From CAWHYG01 sp963833505 (GTDB lineage Bacteria; Eisenbacteria; RBG-16-71-46; CAIMUX01), in NCBI GenBank assembly GCA_963833505.1, contig CAWHYG010000005.1, positions 248,001-312,000 on the forward strand: a stretch of 64,000 nt of DNA, given 5' to 3'. Each line of letters opens with the position of its first letter. The first letter of the stretch is position 1. Below, one piece after another: positions 8,555-18,260 of the stretch. The notes under the pieces are model-generated. The model searched no databases. It worked only from the letters and a program-made list of their open reading frames with translations, and was not told where the DNA came from. Both the position numbers and the translations under genes were made by a program.

Positions 8555-9142
8555 GTGAAATCGAACCCCCTGATCCGATTCAGGCTTCCGGCCGGACTCG
8601 TGCTGTCTCTTCTGGCCGCCTGCCTTGTCGCCACATCGCCTGCCGCTGAGAAAGGAGAGGCCAAGTTGGAACTCGCCCTGTTTTCATCCAGTTTCACCGA
8701 CGGCGCCGAGATCCCGATCCGCCACACGTGCGAGGGAAGGGACGTCTCGCCCGCTCTGCGATGGAACGGCGCGCCCACGGCTACGAAGAGCCTGGCCCTG
8801 ATCGTGGACGATCCGGACGCCCCCGATCCGAAGGCGCCCAAGATGACCTGGGTGCACTGGATCCTCTACGACATCCCACCGGCCTCGACGGCGCTGCCGG
8901 AGGAGGTCAAACCGGACAGCCTTCCCTCGGGAACGCTGGAGGGATCGAATGACTGGAAGCGCGTCGGATGGGGCGGACCCTGCCCTCCGATCGGACGGCA
9001 CCGTTACTACTTCAAGCTCTATGCTCTCGACACGCTTCTGCCCGACCTCAAGCAACCGACCAAGCCGCAGCTTTTGAAGGCCATGGAAGGGCACGTGCTC
9101 GCGAGCACGCAGCTCATGGGGACGTACGAGAAGAAAAAGTGA
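8555..9142 (+). CDS. YbhB/YbcL-type phosphatidylethanolamine-binding protein
   Basis: 195 aa from the GTG at 8555, with GGGAGG eight bases upstream. The N-terminus is a signal peptide with an LAAC lipobox (Cys about 23), so it may be a lipoprotein. The PEBP signatures DPDAPDPKAPKMTWVHW and GPCPPIGRHRYYFKLYALD are intact. Bacterial members bind small anionic ligands, and their physiological role is poorly known. The 286 bases between this gene and the GGQ gene hold nothing recognisable. Confidence 0.85.
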   Translation: MKSNPLIRFRLPAGLVLSLLAACLVATSPAAEKGEAKLELALFSSSFTDGAEIPIRHTCEGRDVSPALRWNGAPTATKSLALIVDDPDAPDPKAPKMTWVHWILYDIPPASTALPEEVKPDSLPSGTLEGSNDWKRVGWGGPCPPIGRHRYYFKLYALDTLLPDLKQPTKPQLLKAMEGHVLASTQLMGTYEKKK

Positions 9143-9219
9143 GGTGCGAGAAGAAATCGTAACGGACCGGAATGAGTCCACGCCGGCGGCCGGCGCGTCC
9201 TTCTCCGCCCCTCTCCTTC

Positions 9220-10164
9220 TCAGGCGTTGGTGAACTCGGAGCGACGGATCATGCTGTAGCCCTTGAGGAGCTGGCGGATGCCGTCGTCCAGGCTCTGGGT
9301 GGTGCGGAAGCCCGCGGCCACGATCCGGTCGTTGGAGACGATGTAGTTGCGCTTGTCCGGATCCGATCCGACCTCGGCGTCGTGGATGTACAGATCGGGC
9401 ACGTACTCCTTGATCTTGAGGGCCAGCTCTTCCTTGCTCAGGTTGGCTTCGTTGAGTCCCGCGTTGTAGGGCCGCCCGGACATGCTGCTGAAATGGTCCA
9501 GGCAGAAGCAGAAACAGCGGGCCACGTCCTCGATGCCGATGTAGTTGCGCTTGAAGTGCTTCTCGTAGAGCACCAGATAGCGTTGGGTCACCGCCTTGTA
9601 GGTGAAATCGTTGACCAGCAGATCGAGGCGCATGCGCGGGGACATGCCGAAGACGGTGGCCAGGCGCAGGCAAACGACCGATCCCTGGTCGAGCAGCGCC
9701 TTTTCCGCCTGGACCTTGGTCCGGCCGTAAAGGCTGATCGGCTCGAGCGGGGTCTCCTCGGTGCAGTAGACCTCGCCGCTCCTCGTGCCGTAGCCGCTGT
9801 TGGTGCAGGGGAAGAGCACCATCTGATCGCGGCTGCGCAGCCGGTTCAGCAGCACGACCGAGTCGTAGTTGACCGTTTGCGTGAGGATCGGGTCGCGGTT
9901 GCAGGTCTTGGCCCCGACGACCGCCGCCAGGTGGACGATGGCGTCGTGGGTCCCGACCAGGGTCTTCATTGCCGTCTCGTCGCGGACGTCGCCGAAGACG
10001 AAGTCGAAGCCCGGCTGCGCGGAGTACTGGAAGAGGCTGTACTGGTTGTACAGGAGGTTGTCGAGCACCGTGACGCGGTGGCCCCGCGCCAGGAACTGCC
10101 CGACCATGACCGATCCGAGATAGCCGGCTCCTCCGGTCACCAGGATTCTGAGCTGCTGGTCCAT
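9220..10164 (-). CDS. NAD-dependent sugar-nucleotide epimerase/dehydratase (extended SDR)
   Basis: 314 aa. The Rossmann motif is GGAGYLG at about residues 11-17, with a catalytic region NSGYG and the YGRTK motif (Tyr-x-x-x-Lys). GAGGAGACGAA precedes the ATG. Enzymes of this group modify UDP-, GDP- or dTDP-sugars at C4 or C6; the substrate cannot be told here. It is the last gene of the minus-strand block of the polysaccharide cluster, 138 bases after the second SDR gene. Confidence 0.82.
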   Translation of the reverse strand: MDQQLRILVTGGAGYLGSVMVGQFLARGHRVTVLDNLLYNQYSLFQYSAQPGFDFVFGDVRDETAMKTLVGTHDAIVHLAAVVGAKTCNRDPILTQTVNYDSVVLLNRLRSRDQMVLFPCTNSGYGTRSGEVYCTEETPLEPISLYGRTKVQAEKALLDQGSVVCLRLATVFGMSPRMRLDLLVNDFTYKAVTQRYLVLYEKHFKRNYIGIEDVARCFCFCLDHFSSMSGRPYNAGLNEANLSKEELALKIKEYVPDLYIHDAEVGSDPDKRNYIVSNDRIVAAGFRTTQSLDDGIRQLLKGYSMIRRSEFTNA

Positions 10165-10302
10165 TTCGTCTCCTCGTCCCGCGGCTTCTCCAGAGGGATC
10201 CCGCGACAGGCCGTTCCGGCACGCGGCCGACGGCCCCCTCCGCCGCGCCGCCGGCGCGCGCCGGAAAACCGATCGCGGCGCGCCCTCCCGGTCAGGGAGA
10301 CT

Positions 10303-11118
10303 CTACAACATCGCCGCAGGCGCAGCATCCGTTCCCGTGGCGCGCAGGAAGTCCGTCACCGCGCCCCGCGAGTCGGAGAGACGAAACCGGCTCCTCACCT
10401 TTCCGTTGTCCACATGGACGATCCGGGGGCGGGCCCCGGAGCCGAGCGCGCTCAGATCGAGCGCGCGGCCGGCCAGGGAGGCGATCTCTCGCGGAGAGAC
10501 CAGGCCGGTCCCGCAGACGTTGTAGATCCCGCCCGGCGCGTTCTGCGCCAGCTCCCAGACGACGTCGGCCACCTCGTCGGTCGGCAGGAACTGGTACCGG
10601 GAATCGGGGTGGATCCGCAGCGGCTGGCGGTGCAGGATGTCGAAGATGGGTCCCTTGCCCAGTCCCGGTCCGACCATCCCCGCCAGGCGAGCGATCATCC
10701 ACCGCGTCGCGTGCCGGCGGACGCAGTACTCCGCCAGGATCTTGTGGAAGCCGTAGGCGGAAAGCCCCAGCGGGTCGATGACCGCGTCCTCGTGGTTGCG
10801 GTTCGGATCGTCCAGGCAGTTATACACGTCCACCGTGGAGATGAGGATGAACAGCGCCGGACGGTAGTCGCGGAGCGCGCGCATCACGAGGGAGACGCTC
10901 TGCTCGAAGTCGGCCGCCGGATCGTCGTCGGCCAGATACTTGCGCGAGTTGCCCGCCGCGTGGATGAGGATCGGGCAGTCCTCCCCCGCGTGGGCGCCGT
11001 AGCTGTCGACCTCGAGGGCGTGGCATGGCCGCCCGAGGCGGGCGAAGAGCCGGGCAAACGCCGAACCGACGAATCCGCGCGCGCCGAGAAGAAATACCGC
11101 CCCGCTGCCATCTTCCAT
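10303..11118 (-). CDS. NAD-dependent epimerase/reductase-like protein (SDR)
   Basis: 271 aa. The N-terminal GARGFVGS is the nucleotide-binding glycine motif. STVDVYN followed by AYGFHKILAE supplies the catalytic Ser and Tyr-x-x-x-Lys. It resembles sugar-nucleotide reductases or epimerases of the RmlD/GalE group but is short, and the C-terminal substrate domain looks reduced. GGAGGG lies eight bases before the ATG. It is probably part of the same sugar-nucleotide pathway as the adjacent SDR. Confidence 0.75.
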   Translation of the reverse strand: MEDGSGAVFLLGARGFVGSAFARLFARLGRPCHALEVDSYGAHAGEDCPILIHAAGNSRKYLADDDPAADFEQSVSLVMRALRDYRPALFILISTVDVYNCLDDPNRNHEDAVIDPLGLSAYGFHKILAEYCVRRHATRWMIARLAGMVGPGLGKGPIFDILHRQPLRIHPDSRYQFLPTDEVADVVWELAQNAPGGIYNVCGTGLVSPREIASLAGRALDLSALGSGARPRIVHVDNGKVRSRFRLSDSRGAVTDFLRATGTDAAPAAML

Positions 11119-11248
11119 GCGATTGGACCCTCCTTCCGCCGTGCCGCGTGCCAGGTGGCGCCGCTTGCCCGCCAGTGTAGTCAGGCGGCCGCGGCCGGGG
11201 CAAGAGCCGGGGGGGACGGCGTCGGGCTCGTCCGCTCCCCGGTCGCTC

Positions 11249-11926
11249 TCACGAGCCCGCGCGGGATTGGTAGACCAGGAACCTCCGCCCCATCAGCGTG
11301 TGATCCCCGCGCAGGGTGAAGAGGCCCAGCTCCTCGATCGCGGCGCGCCATAACGGGAGGTAGTAGATCACGATCATGCGGCGGGGGGCGCGGCGCCAGG
11401 ATTCCGCGATGTGCGCGAAGACCGAGCGCATGAGGAACTCGTCGAACGGGTTGAAGAAATAGAAAAAGGTCTGCTCGTCCTCGATCCTGAAGCGGGTCGC
11501 GTCCGCGGTCACGATCTCGATGGGCGCTCCCCGGCCTTTCCGTCGCGTGTAAGCCTCGGCGTTGGCCCGGGCGATGGCGCAAAGCTCGGGGGAAAACTCC
11601 ACCCCCACCACCTTGCGGAAGGGGAACCGCGACGCCAGCAGCAGAACCAGGCCCTTGCCGCAGCCGAAGTCGACCAGGACGTCCTCGGGCTGGACCGAAA
11701 GGCCGGCGAGGATCCGGCGGAAGGGTCCGATGGGGGACGGATCGTACTTGCGCGCGTGCTCCCGGTTGTCCGGAGGGAGGACGAGCCGGTCGAGGGGCAC
11801 GCGCTCGAAGGTGTCGGTGCCGTGAGCGAAATCGAACCATCTTCCGGCGACGAAGGTGCACGCGATCTTGGCCGCGCGCAGCGGCCCGCTCTCGCGCAGC
11901 CGCGACAGGAGCCTCCCGATCTTCAT
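11249..11926 (-). CDS. Class I SAM-dependent methyltransferase
   Basis: 225 aa from the ATG at 11926, behind GAGGGGAGC. The SAM-binding motif I VDFGCGKGLVLLLA is clear, with the acidic motif II in VVGVEFSPEL and motif III near IVTADATRF. A sugar or lipid carrier methylation role is suggested by position inside the polysaccharide cluster. The substrate is not predictable. It lies 103 bases after the acyltransferase gene on the same strand. Confidence 0.78.
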   Translation of the reverse strand: MKIGRLLSRLRESGPLRAAKIACTFVAGRWFDFAHGTDTFERVPLDRLVLPPDNREHARKYDPSPIGPFRRILAGLSVQPEDVLVDFGCGKGLVLLLASRFPFRKVVGVEFSPELCAIARANAEAYTRRKGRGAPIEIVTADATRFRIEDEQTFFYFFNPFDEFLMRSVFAHIAESWRRAPRRMIVIYYLPLWRAAIEELGLFTLRGDHTLMGRRFLVYQSRAGS

Positions 11927-12029
11927 ACCGCTCCCCTCGCGGACCCCTCCCGGCGGAAGTGGAACGGGTCGCCGCCCGAGCCGCCCGCCGCCCGAGGCGC
12001 CCGGACGCTGGGTGCGCGCCTCCCGCGGT

Positions 12030-12968
12030 TCAGTCTTCATCCGGTTCTCCCGCGCCGCGCAGAACCTCCGGCCAGGACTGCCTCTCGAGCGGCAACCTTC
12101 CCTCCAGATGGAAGCGCAGCATCCCTTCGGCCTTGGCCAGGGTCGGGTTTCCCGGCTTCCATCGCCGCGCCAGACAGAGCATCCGATGCGTCAGCGGGTT
12201 GAACATCCGCGCCAGCCAGGGATGAAAAACGACCCGCTGTCGCACCGGCTTCGCCTCATAGCCCATGCGGAACTTGAACTCATCGACCGAAGGAGGGGCG
12301 TCGAGCGAGTGCAGCCCGTAAAGGATGCCCCGCACCTGCGGGCGCCCGATCACCCTTCGCGTGACCTCGAAGCCCAGCGCGTTGTTGACGTGGGCGGCCA
12401 GGTACTCCCGGCGGCACTGCTGGTAGAGCATGTAGATGGTGTCGTCCATCAGGAAGGTGATGACCGAGGCGGCCAGTTTCCCCTCGACCAGGGCGCCCCA
12501 GGCCTCGAACCCCGCCAGCTCGCCCGCGGCCTGGCAGCGGCGCTCCCACACCCGGCGTTCCAGCTCCAGCTTCCGTCCCTGGCGGTCGAGGGTGTCGATC
12601 TGCAGGTCCCAACCTTCGTCCTTCAGACGGGCGAAGGAGATCGGCTCCACCACGCAGTTCTTCAAGCCCCGGCGGACGTTCTTGCGCGCCCACCGGCCGA
12701 GCTGCTCCAGATGATATTCCTTCCCCTGGTAGACCGCGTGATAGCTTATACAGCCATCGGGGAAGTCCACGTCCGTGGAATAGCGCAGGCCGAGGGCGCG
12801 CGCGCCGCGAAGAAACCGATCCAGCTCGGCCCGCTCCGGACGGATGATCCAGTGGTAGGGGAAGCCCTGGTAGACGCGCGGTCCCTGATCGAACCAGTAG
12901 CTGCTCGGGGTGCGGAAGACCCGGTGCCCCTGGCGCCGCAGCCATTCGGCGAAGATCTCGGGGGTCAT
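12030..12968 (-). CDS. GNAT/FemAB-like acyltransferase
   Basis: 312 aa from the ATG at 12968, which overlaps the stop of the flippase gene as ATGA, so the two are translationally coupled. The C-terminal half (roughly residues 150-260) has GNAT/FemAB features: an ERR...AAGELAGFEAWGALVEGKLAAS core and YQQCRREYLAAHVNNALGF, where the acceptor loop usually lies. Members of this group in polysaccharide clusters acylate amino sugars or add amino acids to glycans. The frame remains open far upstream through the flippase gene, but that part is a shadow. Confidence 0.7.
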   Translation of the reverse strand: MTPEIFAEWLRRQGHRVFRTPSSYWFDQGPRVYQGFPYHWIIRPERAELDRFLRGARALGLRYSTDVDFPDGCISYHAVYQGKEYHLEQLGRWARKNVRRGLKNCVVEPISFARLKDEGWDLQIDTLDRQGRKLELERRVWERRCQAAGELAGFEAWGALVEGKLAASVITFLMDDTIYMLYQQCRREYLAAHVNNALGFEVTRRVIGRPQVRGILYGLHSLDAPPSVDEFKFRMGYEAKPVRQRVVFHPWLARMFNPLTHRMLCLARRWKPGNPTLAKAEGMLRFHLEGRLPLERQSWPEVLRGAGEPDED

Positions 12969-14317
12969 GCTCCCTCTTCGCCGTTGACCGCGGAGCGCGT
13001 CCGGGGGCGGCGGATGGCCGCGCCGATGGCGGCGTGGCCCATCCAGAGATTGACCAGGTAGGCCACGGTCATGGCCAGGCCGAGCGCGAACACGGTGCCG
13101 CGCGGACCTGCGTGCAGCGCGAAGGACAGCTCCAGCGCGCCCCCGATGAGGATCAGGCGCCCGACGTCCCAATAGAGCTGCAGATCCTGCCGCTCCAGGA
13201 TCACCAGCGTCGCGGTCAGCGGCCAGACCGTGAAGGACGCGGTGAGGGAGGCGGCCAGAAGGCGCGCGTAGACTCCCGCTTCGAACCAGCGGGCGCCGAA
13301 GACGAAGGAGAACACGTAAGGGCCGACGGCGGCCGCGCCTGCGCCGAACGCCAGGGCCGGCAGGAGCAGCCGCCGGACGTAGCGCCAGAAGAGCCGGCGC
13401 AGCGCCGGCAGGTCCTCGGAGGCCAGGCGGGCCGCCTCGCGCATGTAGACCTGCGACGCTCCCTGTCCCACCAGGCCGATCGGCACGGACATGATCCGGT
13501 CGACCAGGCCGTACCAGCCCACGACCTGCGGGGTGAAGTGGGACGCGAGGAGCAGCACCGGAACCTGCAAGCCCGCGGTGTTGACCAGCGCGGACCAGGA
13601 AGAGATCAGCGGAAACCTGCGATAGCGGACCGCGGCCTGCCGCGCGTCGGTCCAGGTGACGGCGCGGAAGTGATCCTTGCTTTGCTTCCAGGCCCTCCGG
13701 GCCAGGGCCCAGAGGCCCGCGGAACGGCCCACGGCGTCCCCGATGAGCAGCCCGAGTGTCCCCAGGCCGAGGATGCCCGCGGTGAGCTGCGTCGCCGTCT
13801 GTCCCACCGCCTGGGTGACCTTGGTGCCGGCCACGTCCCGATAGGCCCCCTTGCGCAGCGACCAGTAAAGCAAGGCCTGATAAAACCCGGCGCCGAGAAG
13901 ACTGAGCGGAAGAACCCAGAGATAGGGGCGCAAGCCGGCCATCTTCACCGCCGCGTAACCGGTCCGGGAGACGATCCACACTCCCAGCGCGGTCAGCAGG
14001 GTGACCGGGCAGACGAGGCCGAGCGCCAGCCGGAGAACGCCGGCGGCGGCGTCATCGTCGCTCGGCAGCAGAATCGCCATTTCGTAGCGCAGCGACGCGA
14101 CCACGATGAGAAAGGAGAGGAAAGCGGAGTAGACGGCCAGATGGCCGAACTGCGAAGCATCGTAGATGCGCGTGAGGAAGGGAGAGGCAAGAGCCGCCAC
14201 GCCCTGTCCCAGGGCGGTTCCCCCCGAGAGCACCGCGACGCCGCGAGCCATCCTTCCCTGGGGAAGCATCCGTTCGAGCCGCGCGGCCAGTCCCGTCCTC
14301 TGCGGATATGCAGCCAA
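12965..14317 (-). CDS. Wzx-type polysaccharide flippase
   Basis: About 450 aa from the TTG at 14317, which has AAAGGA six bases upstream. The frame is open to an ATG at 14422, but the added residues do not look like the family. About twelve hydrophobic segments are present, beginning with ARGVAVLSGGTALGQGVAAL, the typical entry of oligosaccharide flippases (MATE-like fold). Wzx moves undecaprenyl-diphosphate-linked repeat units across the inner membrane. Its divergent neighbour is the polymerase, and its stop overlaps the acyltransferase start. Confidence 0.82.
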   Translation of the reverse strand: MAAYPQRTGLAARLERMLPQGRMARGVAVLSGGTALGQGVAALASPFLTRIYDASQFGHLAVYSAFLSFLIVVASLRYEMAILLPSDDDAAAGVLRLALGLVCPVTLLTALGVWIVSRTGYAAVKMAGLRPYLWVLPLSLLGAGFYQALLYWSLRKGAYRDVAGTKVTQAVGQTATQLTAGILGLGTLGLLIGDAVGRSAGLWALARRAWKQSKDHFRAVTWTDARQAAVRYRRFPLISSWSALVNTAGLQVPVLLLASHFTPQVVGWYGLVDRIMSVPIGLVGQGASQVYMREAARLASEDLPALRRLFWRYVRRLLLPALAFGAGAAAVGPYVFSFVFGARWFEAGVYARLLAASLTASFTVWPLTATLVILERQDLQLYWDVGRLILIGGALELSFALHAGPRGTVFALGLAMTVAYLVNLWMGHAAIGAAIRRPRTRSAVNGEEGA

Positions 14318-14548
14318 GCGAAGTCCTTTGACATTCCCCGAACCGACGGCGACGAATCGGTCTCCGGGAGGCGTCATCCGATCCGTACTCGCGCGTTGCG
14401 CGGCCCGCGCGCTCGGTTTCACGACGAATCATGGAAGAGTCGCAGCGGCAAGACGGGATTGTCAATGTCGGAAACCGCGCCTCGCGAGTGAAGCGCGCGA
14501 GCAGGGTTCGCTCGCCTGCGCCCCGGACGCGCGGGTCCTCGAATTGGC

Positions 14549-16120
14549 TTGACGCCGGAAAGACGGCTGATAGCGTCGTTCTTGATCCACTGCAAGGAGG
14601 CGGACGCGGCGCCCGCGAGGCAGAGCGAACCCCTTCGATCCGGTTCTCCACCAAGGAGCCCGACGCTGCTGCGGTTGTCGAGTCCAGATGCGGGCGTCCC
14701 GTCCTCGCGCCTGCGCTTGCCCACGGCATCGAGCGCGTTTCTTCGACAAGACCTGCTCGCGCTACCCCTGCCGGCGCGCCTCGTTTTTCTTCCGCTCGGC
14801 GTCCTTCTCTACGTGCTGCTCCTCCGCCGGGCCTATATCGACATCGTTTCGCCGCGATTCGCCTACTTCGGCCTGGAGTACCACCCGGCGTCTCCGGTCT
14901 GGGAGATCGCCGCGACCCTGCTGCTCCTGCTGCTCGGCTGGTCCCTGATCTCGGTCCGCGATCGCCCCGCGAGGATCGTCCAGTGGTCTCTCTTCCTGTT
15001 CGTGGTCGTGCCGAATCTCCTGGTGCCGTTTTACATTCTCGGCCCCTCGACGGAGGCGCAGCTCCCGGGGTACGTCGCCGCGATGGTGTTGGGATACCTG
15101 ATCATCGAGGGGTGTTTCCGCCTCCCGCTGCTCCGACTCCCCCGGATCCGGATTTCTCCGCGGGTCTTCTGGGCCGGCCTGATCGCCTTGACGGTCGCCT
15201 TGGAAGGGCTTCTCTTCGCGCGCCTGCACGGGACCATGAACCTGGTCAGCCTCCAGGACGTTTACGGCCAGCGGACGGCCTTCCGCGATCTGGGGGAAGG
15301 ATCCTGGATCGCGTATACGGTCAATTTCCTCGGCTATGTCGCAAATCCCTTCTTCATGGCGCGCGGCCTGAGCCGCCGGCGTTACGGATACTTCCTGCTG
15401 GGAGCGGGAGGCGAGGTGCTGATCTACGCCATCGGCGCCTGGAAGACGTACATCTTCCTCATCGTTTTCCTGCCGCTCGCCTGGCTGCTCCTGAAGGGCA
15501 GCCTGAGCCTGGTCGGCGCCCGGCTGGTCTGGCTCGTGGTCGCCGTCTTCGCGATCTACCGGGTGATCCACCAGGCCGGAGGCGCTGCGCTGGACTGGCT
15601 GCTCACGGCGTTCGTCATGGTGAGGGGCTTCTACAATTCCGCCTTGATCACCGCCGAGTATGTCAGCTTCTTCTCCCGCAATCCCTTCACCCACTTCGCG
15701 CACGTGCGGGGAATCAGCCACCTGATCCCCTACCCCTACCCCGACGGCGTCATCAACATGATCGGCCGGTATTGGAGCGGACGCGACACCGTGGCCAACG
15801 GCCACCTGTGGGCCGACGGATTCGCGGGTTGGGGCGTCCTCGGAGTCTTGATCGTGTCGCTCTTGGGGGCGCTGATCTTCTGGATCATGGACAGCGTGGC
15901 CGCAGGGAAGGATCCGCGTTTCGTGATTCTCGTTTTCAGCGTCGGCGGCATGAGCCTGGCCAACGCTTCCCTCTTCACCTGGATGCTCACTCATGGAATT
16001 GCCGCGACCATCGTGCTACTCTACCTCCTGCCCAAGGAACGAGAACCCGGACGAGACATGGAGCAAACGGCCCGAGGCGGGCGACGCGGGGGAGCGCAGG
16101 CTCCCCGGGAGGACGGCTGA
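14549..16120 (+). CDS. Wzy-like O-antigen/exopolysaccharide polymerase
   Basis: 523 aa in the open frame, but the first ~70 residues are not membrane-like and the true start is unresolved. From about residue 74 there are eleven or twelve hydrophobic segments. A long central external loop carries NPFTHFAHVRGISHLIPYPYP and an R-x-W-S-G-R-D-T-V-A-N-G-H segment, as in Wzy-type polymerases. Low sequence conservation is normal in this family. The call rests on topology and on the flippase, Wzz and sugar transferase genes nearby. It probably joins repeat units on the periplasmic face. Confidence 0.68.
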   Translation: MTPERRLIASFLIHCKEADAAPARQSEPLRSGSPPRSPTLLRLSSPDAGVPSSRLRLPTASSAFLRQDLLALPLPARLVFLPLGVLLYVLLLRRAYIDIVSPRFAYFGLEYHPASPVWEIAATLLLLLLGWSLISVRDRPARIVQWSLFLFVVVPNLLVPFYILGPSTEAQLPGYVAAMVLGYLIIEGCFRLPLLRLPRIRISPRVFWAGLIALTVALEGLLFARLHGTMNLVSLQDVYGQRTAFRDLGEGSWIAYTVNFLGYVANPFFMARGLSRRRYGYFLLGAGGEVLIYAIGAWKTYIFLIVFLPLAWLLLKGSLSLVGARLVWLVVAVFAIYRVIHQAGGAALDWLLTAFVMVRGFYNSALITAEYVSFFSRNPFTHFAHVRGISHLIPYPYPDGVINMIGRYWSGRDTVANGHLWADGFAGWGVLGVLIVSLLGALIFWIMDSVAAGKDPRFVILVFSVGGMSLANASLFTWMLTHGIAATIVLLYLLPKEREPGRDMEQTARGGRRGGAQAPREDG

Positions 16121-16124
16121 GGGG

Positions 16125-17318
16125 ATGGTTCCCGAGGCGAACTCGGTGTTTCTGACCAACGCGTCGGGCGACACAACAAGCCGGGATTCAGAAGGATCGG
16201 TAAGCGTGGTTCGCCGGGTCGCCTATCTGCGACTTGGATCCGCGGTATCCGCCCACGTCATGGGAATCGTGGGCGGACTGCGCGAGCTGGGCTGGAACGT
16301 GGAGATGTTCGAGCCCCCGGCCCTCGCTCCCGGCCGGCGACGGACTCGCACGGCGCACGCCTTCAGCTTTATCTCGGTGCAGCTGCGCCTGTGGTCGGCG
16401 GGCCGGCGCTGGGACGCGATCTACATCCGCCATCACCCGGCGGCATTGGCCACCGTGCTCTGGGCGAAGATGCGCCGGATTCCGGTGCTGCAGGAAATGA
16501 ACGGGCCGTTCGAGGACTGGGTTCTCGGCACGAACATCCCTCCCCTGGTCCGTCGCTGCATCCTCTGGGTGGCCCGCGCCGGCATCAAGGGCTCGGGAGC
16601 GGTGGCGGTCGTCTCCCCGGTCCTGCGGCGTTCCCTGCTGGACAGCGGCCAGCAACGCAACGTGCACCTGATCCCGAACGCCGCCGATCCGCGGGTCATG
16701 CATCCCGGGGCCACGACGAGGATCGAGGTGCAGAGGCCCTACGCGGTCTGGTTCGGGTTCATGGGCTGGTGGCAGGGGATCGACACGCTGCTGGACGCCT
16801 TCCACTGCCCCGAGTGGCCCCGCGAAGTCCGATTGTTGATGATCGGAGACGGGCCCGAAAGGCCGCGGGTCGAGGCCGCGGCGGCGGGCGATCCGCGACT
16901 CGTCTGGCTGGGCCAGCTTCCGCCGGCGGACGTGGCGGCGTTGACCGCGGGGAGCCTCGCGGGACTCAGCCCGCAGAACGACCGATTGGGGCGCTCCTCC
17001 CTCGGCGGCATGAGCCCGATCAAGTTCTTCGAGACCATGGCCTGCGGCGTGCCCGTGGTGGTGACCGATTTCCCAGGTCATGTCGAGATCGTGCGCGAGG
17101 GGCGGTGCGGGCTGGTCATACCGGCCGACGATCCCCCCGCGCTGGCCCGCGCGGTCGCAGAGTTGTGGCGCGACCGCGGGGCCGCCGCGGCCATGGGGAG
17201 GCGGGGGCGCGCGCTCGTCGAGTCGCAGCATTCATGGCTTCATCGGGCCAGGAGCACGGCCGCGCTGCTCGATTCCTTGATCGCGGCCGCGGGCCAGCGG
17301 GGAAGAAATGGATCTTAG
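16125..17318 (+). CDS. Glycosyltransferase family 4
   Basis: 397 aa from the ATG at 16125, just after the polymerase stop and preceded by GAGGGG. The C-terminal GT-B half has the expected signatures: GDGPERPRVE, the phosphate-binding region, and SPIKFFETMACGVPVVVTD with the E-x7-E-like nucleotide-sugar site. A final HSW segment is followed by the helix closing the fold. It transfers a sugar to a lipid-linked oligosaccharide in the cytoplasm. It runs directly into the fucose-synthase-like gene, overlapping by 11 bases. Confidence 0.8.
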   Translation: MVPEANSVFLTNASGDTTSRDSEGSVSVVRRVAYLRLGSAVSAHVMGIVGGLRELGWNVEMFEPPALAPGRRRTRTAHAFSFISVQLRLWSAGRRWDAIYIRHHPAALATVLWAKMRRIPVLQEMNGPFEDWVLGTNIPPLVRRCILWVARAGIKGSGAVAVVSPVLRRSLLDSGQQRNVHLIPNAADPRVMHPGATTRIEVQRPYAVWFGFMGWWQGIDTLLDAFHCPEWPREVRLLMIGDGPERPRVEAAAAGDPRLVWLGQLPPADVAALTAGSLAGLSPQNDRLGRSSLGGMSPIKFFETMACGVPVVVTDFPGHVEIVREGRCGLVIPADDPPALARAVAELWRDRGAAAAMGRRGRALVESQHSWLHRARSTAALLDSLIAAAGQRGRNGS

Positions 17319-18252
17319 GAACAGGAGAATCGTGGTCACCGGGGCGGGTGGCTTCCTCGGCGAGCACCTCGGCGCGAGCCTCTTGCAGCGCGAGCTGCCC
17401 TTCACCGGAGTCACGCGGCGCGACTACGACCTCGAGGATCAGCAGGCGGTGCGGCGGATGTTCCACGATCTGCGGCCCGAGATCCTCTTCCACCTCGCCG
17501 GATACGTCGGCGGCATTCTGGCCAACCGCGACTATCCGGCGGAGTTCTTCCATCGCAACGCGATGATGAACGTCTGCACCTTCCACGAGGCGTGGCGGGC
17601 GGGCGTGGAGAAGATGATCTGCGTCCTGGGCGGGTGCTCCTATCCGGCGCAGGCGCCCAATCCGATCCGCGAGGATTCGATGTGGAACGGCTACCCGCAG
17701 CCGGAGAGCGCGCCCTATTCCCTGGCCAAGAGGATGCTCATCGTGCAGTCGGAGTCGTACCGCCGCCAGTACCGCTTCAACAGCATCGTCATGGTCCCGG
17801 GGAACATGTACGGCCCGCACGACAACTTCAGCCTCACCGCCTCCCACGTCATCCCGGCTTTGATCCGAAAGGTGCTCGAGGCCAAGGCGGAGAAGCGCGA
17901 CCGGATCCCCGTCTGGGGCTCGGGCCACGCGGTGCGCGATTTCATCTACGCCGGCGACGTGGCCCAGGCCCTCGTCCTGGCCGCGGAGACGTACGACGAA
18001 TCAGAGATCATCAACCTCTCGAGCGGCGAGCCGACCCGGATTCGCGATCTGGTCGAGACGATCGTCCGCCTCTGCGGGTACGCCGGTGAGGTGGTCTGGG
18101 ACACCTCCATGCCCGAGGGGCAGATGCAGAAGCTCTTCGACGTCGAGCGCATGCGGCAGCGGCTCGGTTACACGCCGGCCACCCGGCTGGAAGAGGGGCT
18201 CCGGATGACGATCGAGTGGTTTCTGCGGCACCCGGCCCGGGCGAGGCTTTGA
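17308..18252 (+). CDS. GDP-L-fucose synthase-like epimerase/reductase
   Basis: 314 aa. The Rossmann motif is GAGGFLGE. GGCSYP and PYSLAKRM give the catalytic Ser/Cys region and Tyr-x-x-x-Lys, and NMYGPHDNF and GSGHAVRDFIY are hallmarks of GDP-4-keto-6-deoxymannose epimerase-reductases. It likely makes GDP-fucose or a close 6-deoxy-hexose donor. No GDP-mannose 4,6-dehydratase is visible in this window, so the partner must lie elsewhere or the substrate differs. It overlaps the GT4 gene before it and precedes a second GT4. Confidence 0.75.
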   Translation: MDLRNRRIVVTGAGGFLGEHLGASLLQRELPFTGVTRRDYDLEDQQAVRRMFHDLRPEILFHLAGYVGGILANRDYPAEFFHRNAMMNVCTFHEAWRAGVEKMICVLGGCSYPAQAPNPIREDSMWNGYPQPESAPYSLAKRMLIVQSESYRRQYRFNSIVMVPGNMYGPHDNFSLTASHVIPALIRKVLEAKAEKRDRIPVWGSGHAVRDFIYAGDVAQALVLAAETYDESEIINLSSGEPTRIRDLVETIVRLCGYAGEVVWDTSMPEGQMQKLFDVERMRQRLGYTPATRLEEGLRMTIEWFLRHPARARL

Positions 18253-18260
18253 GAACCGCC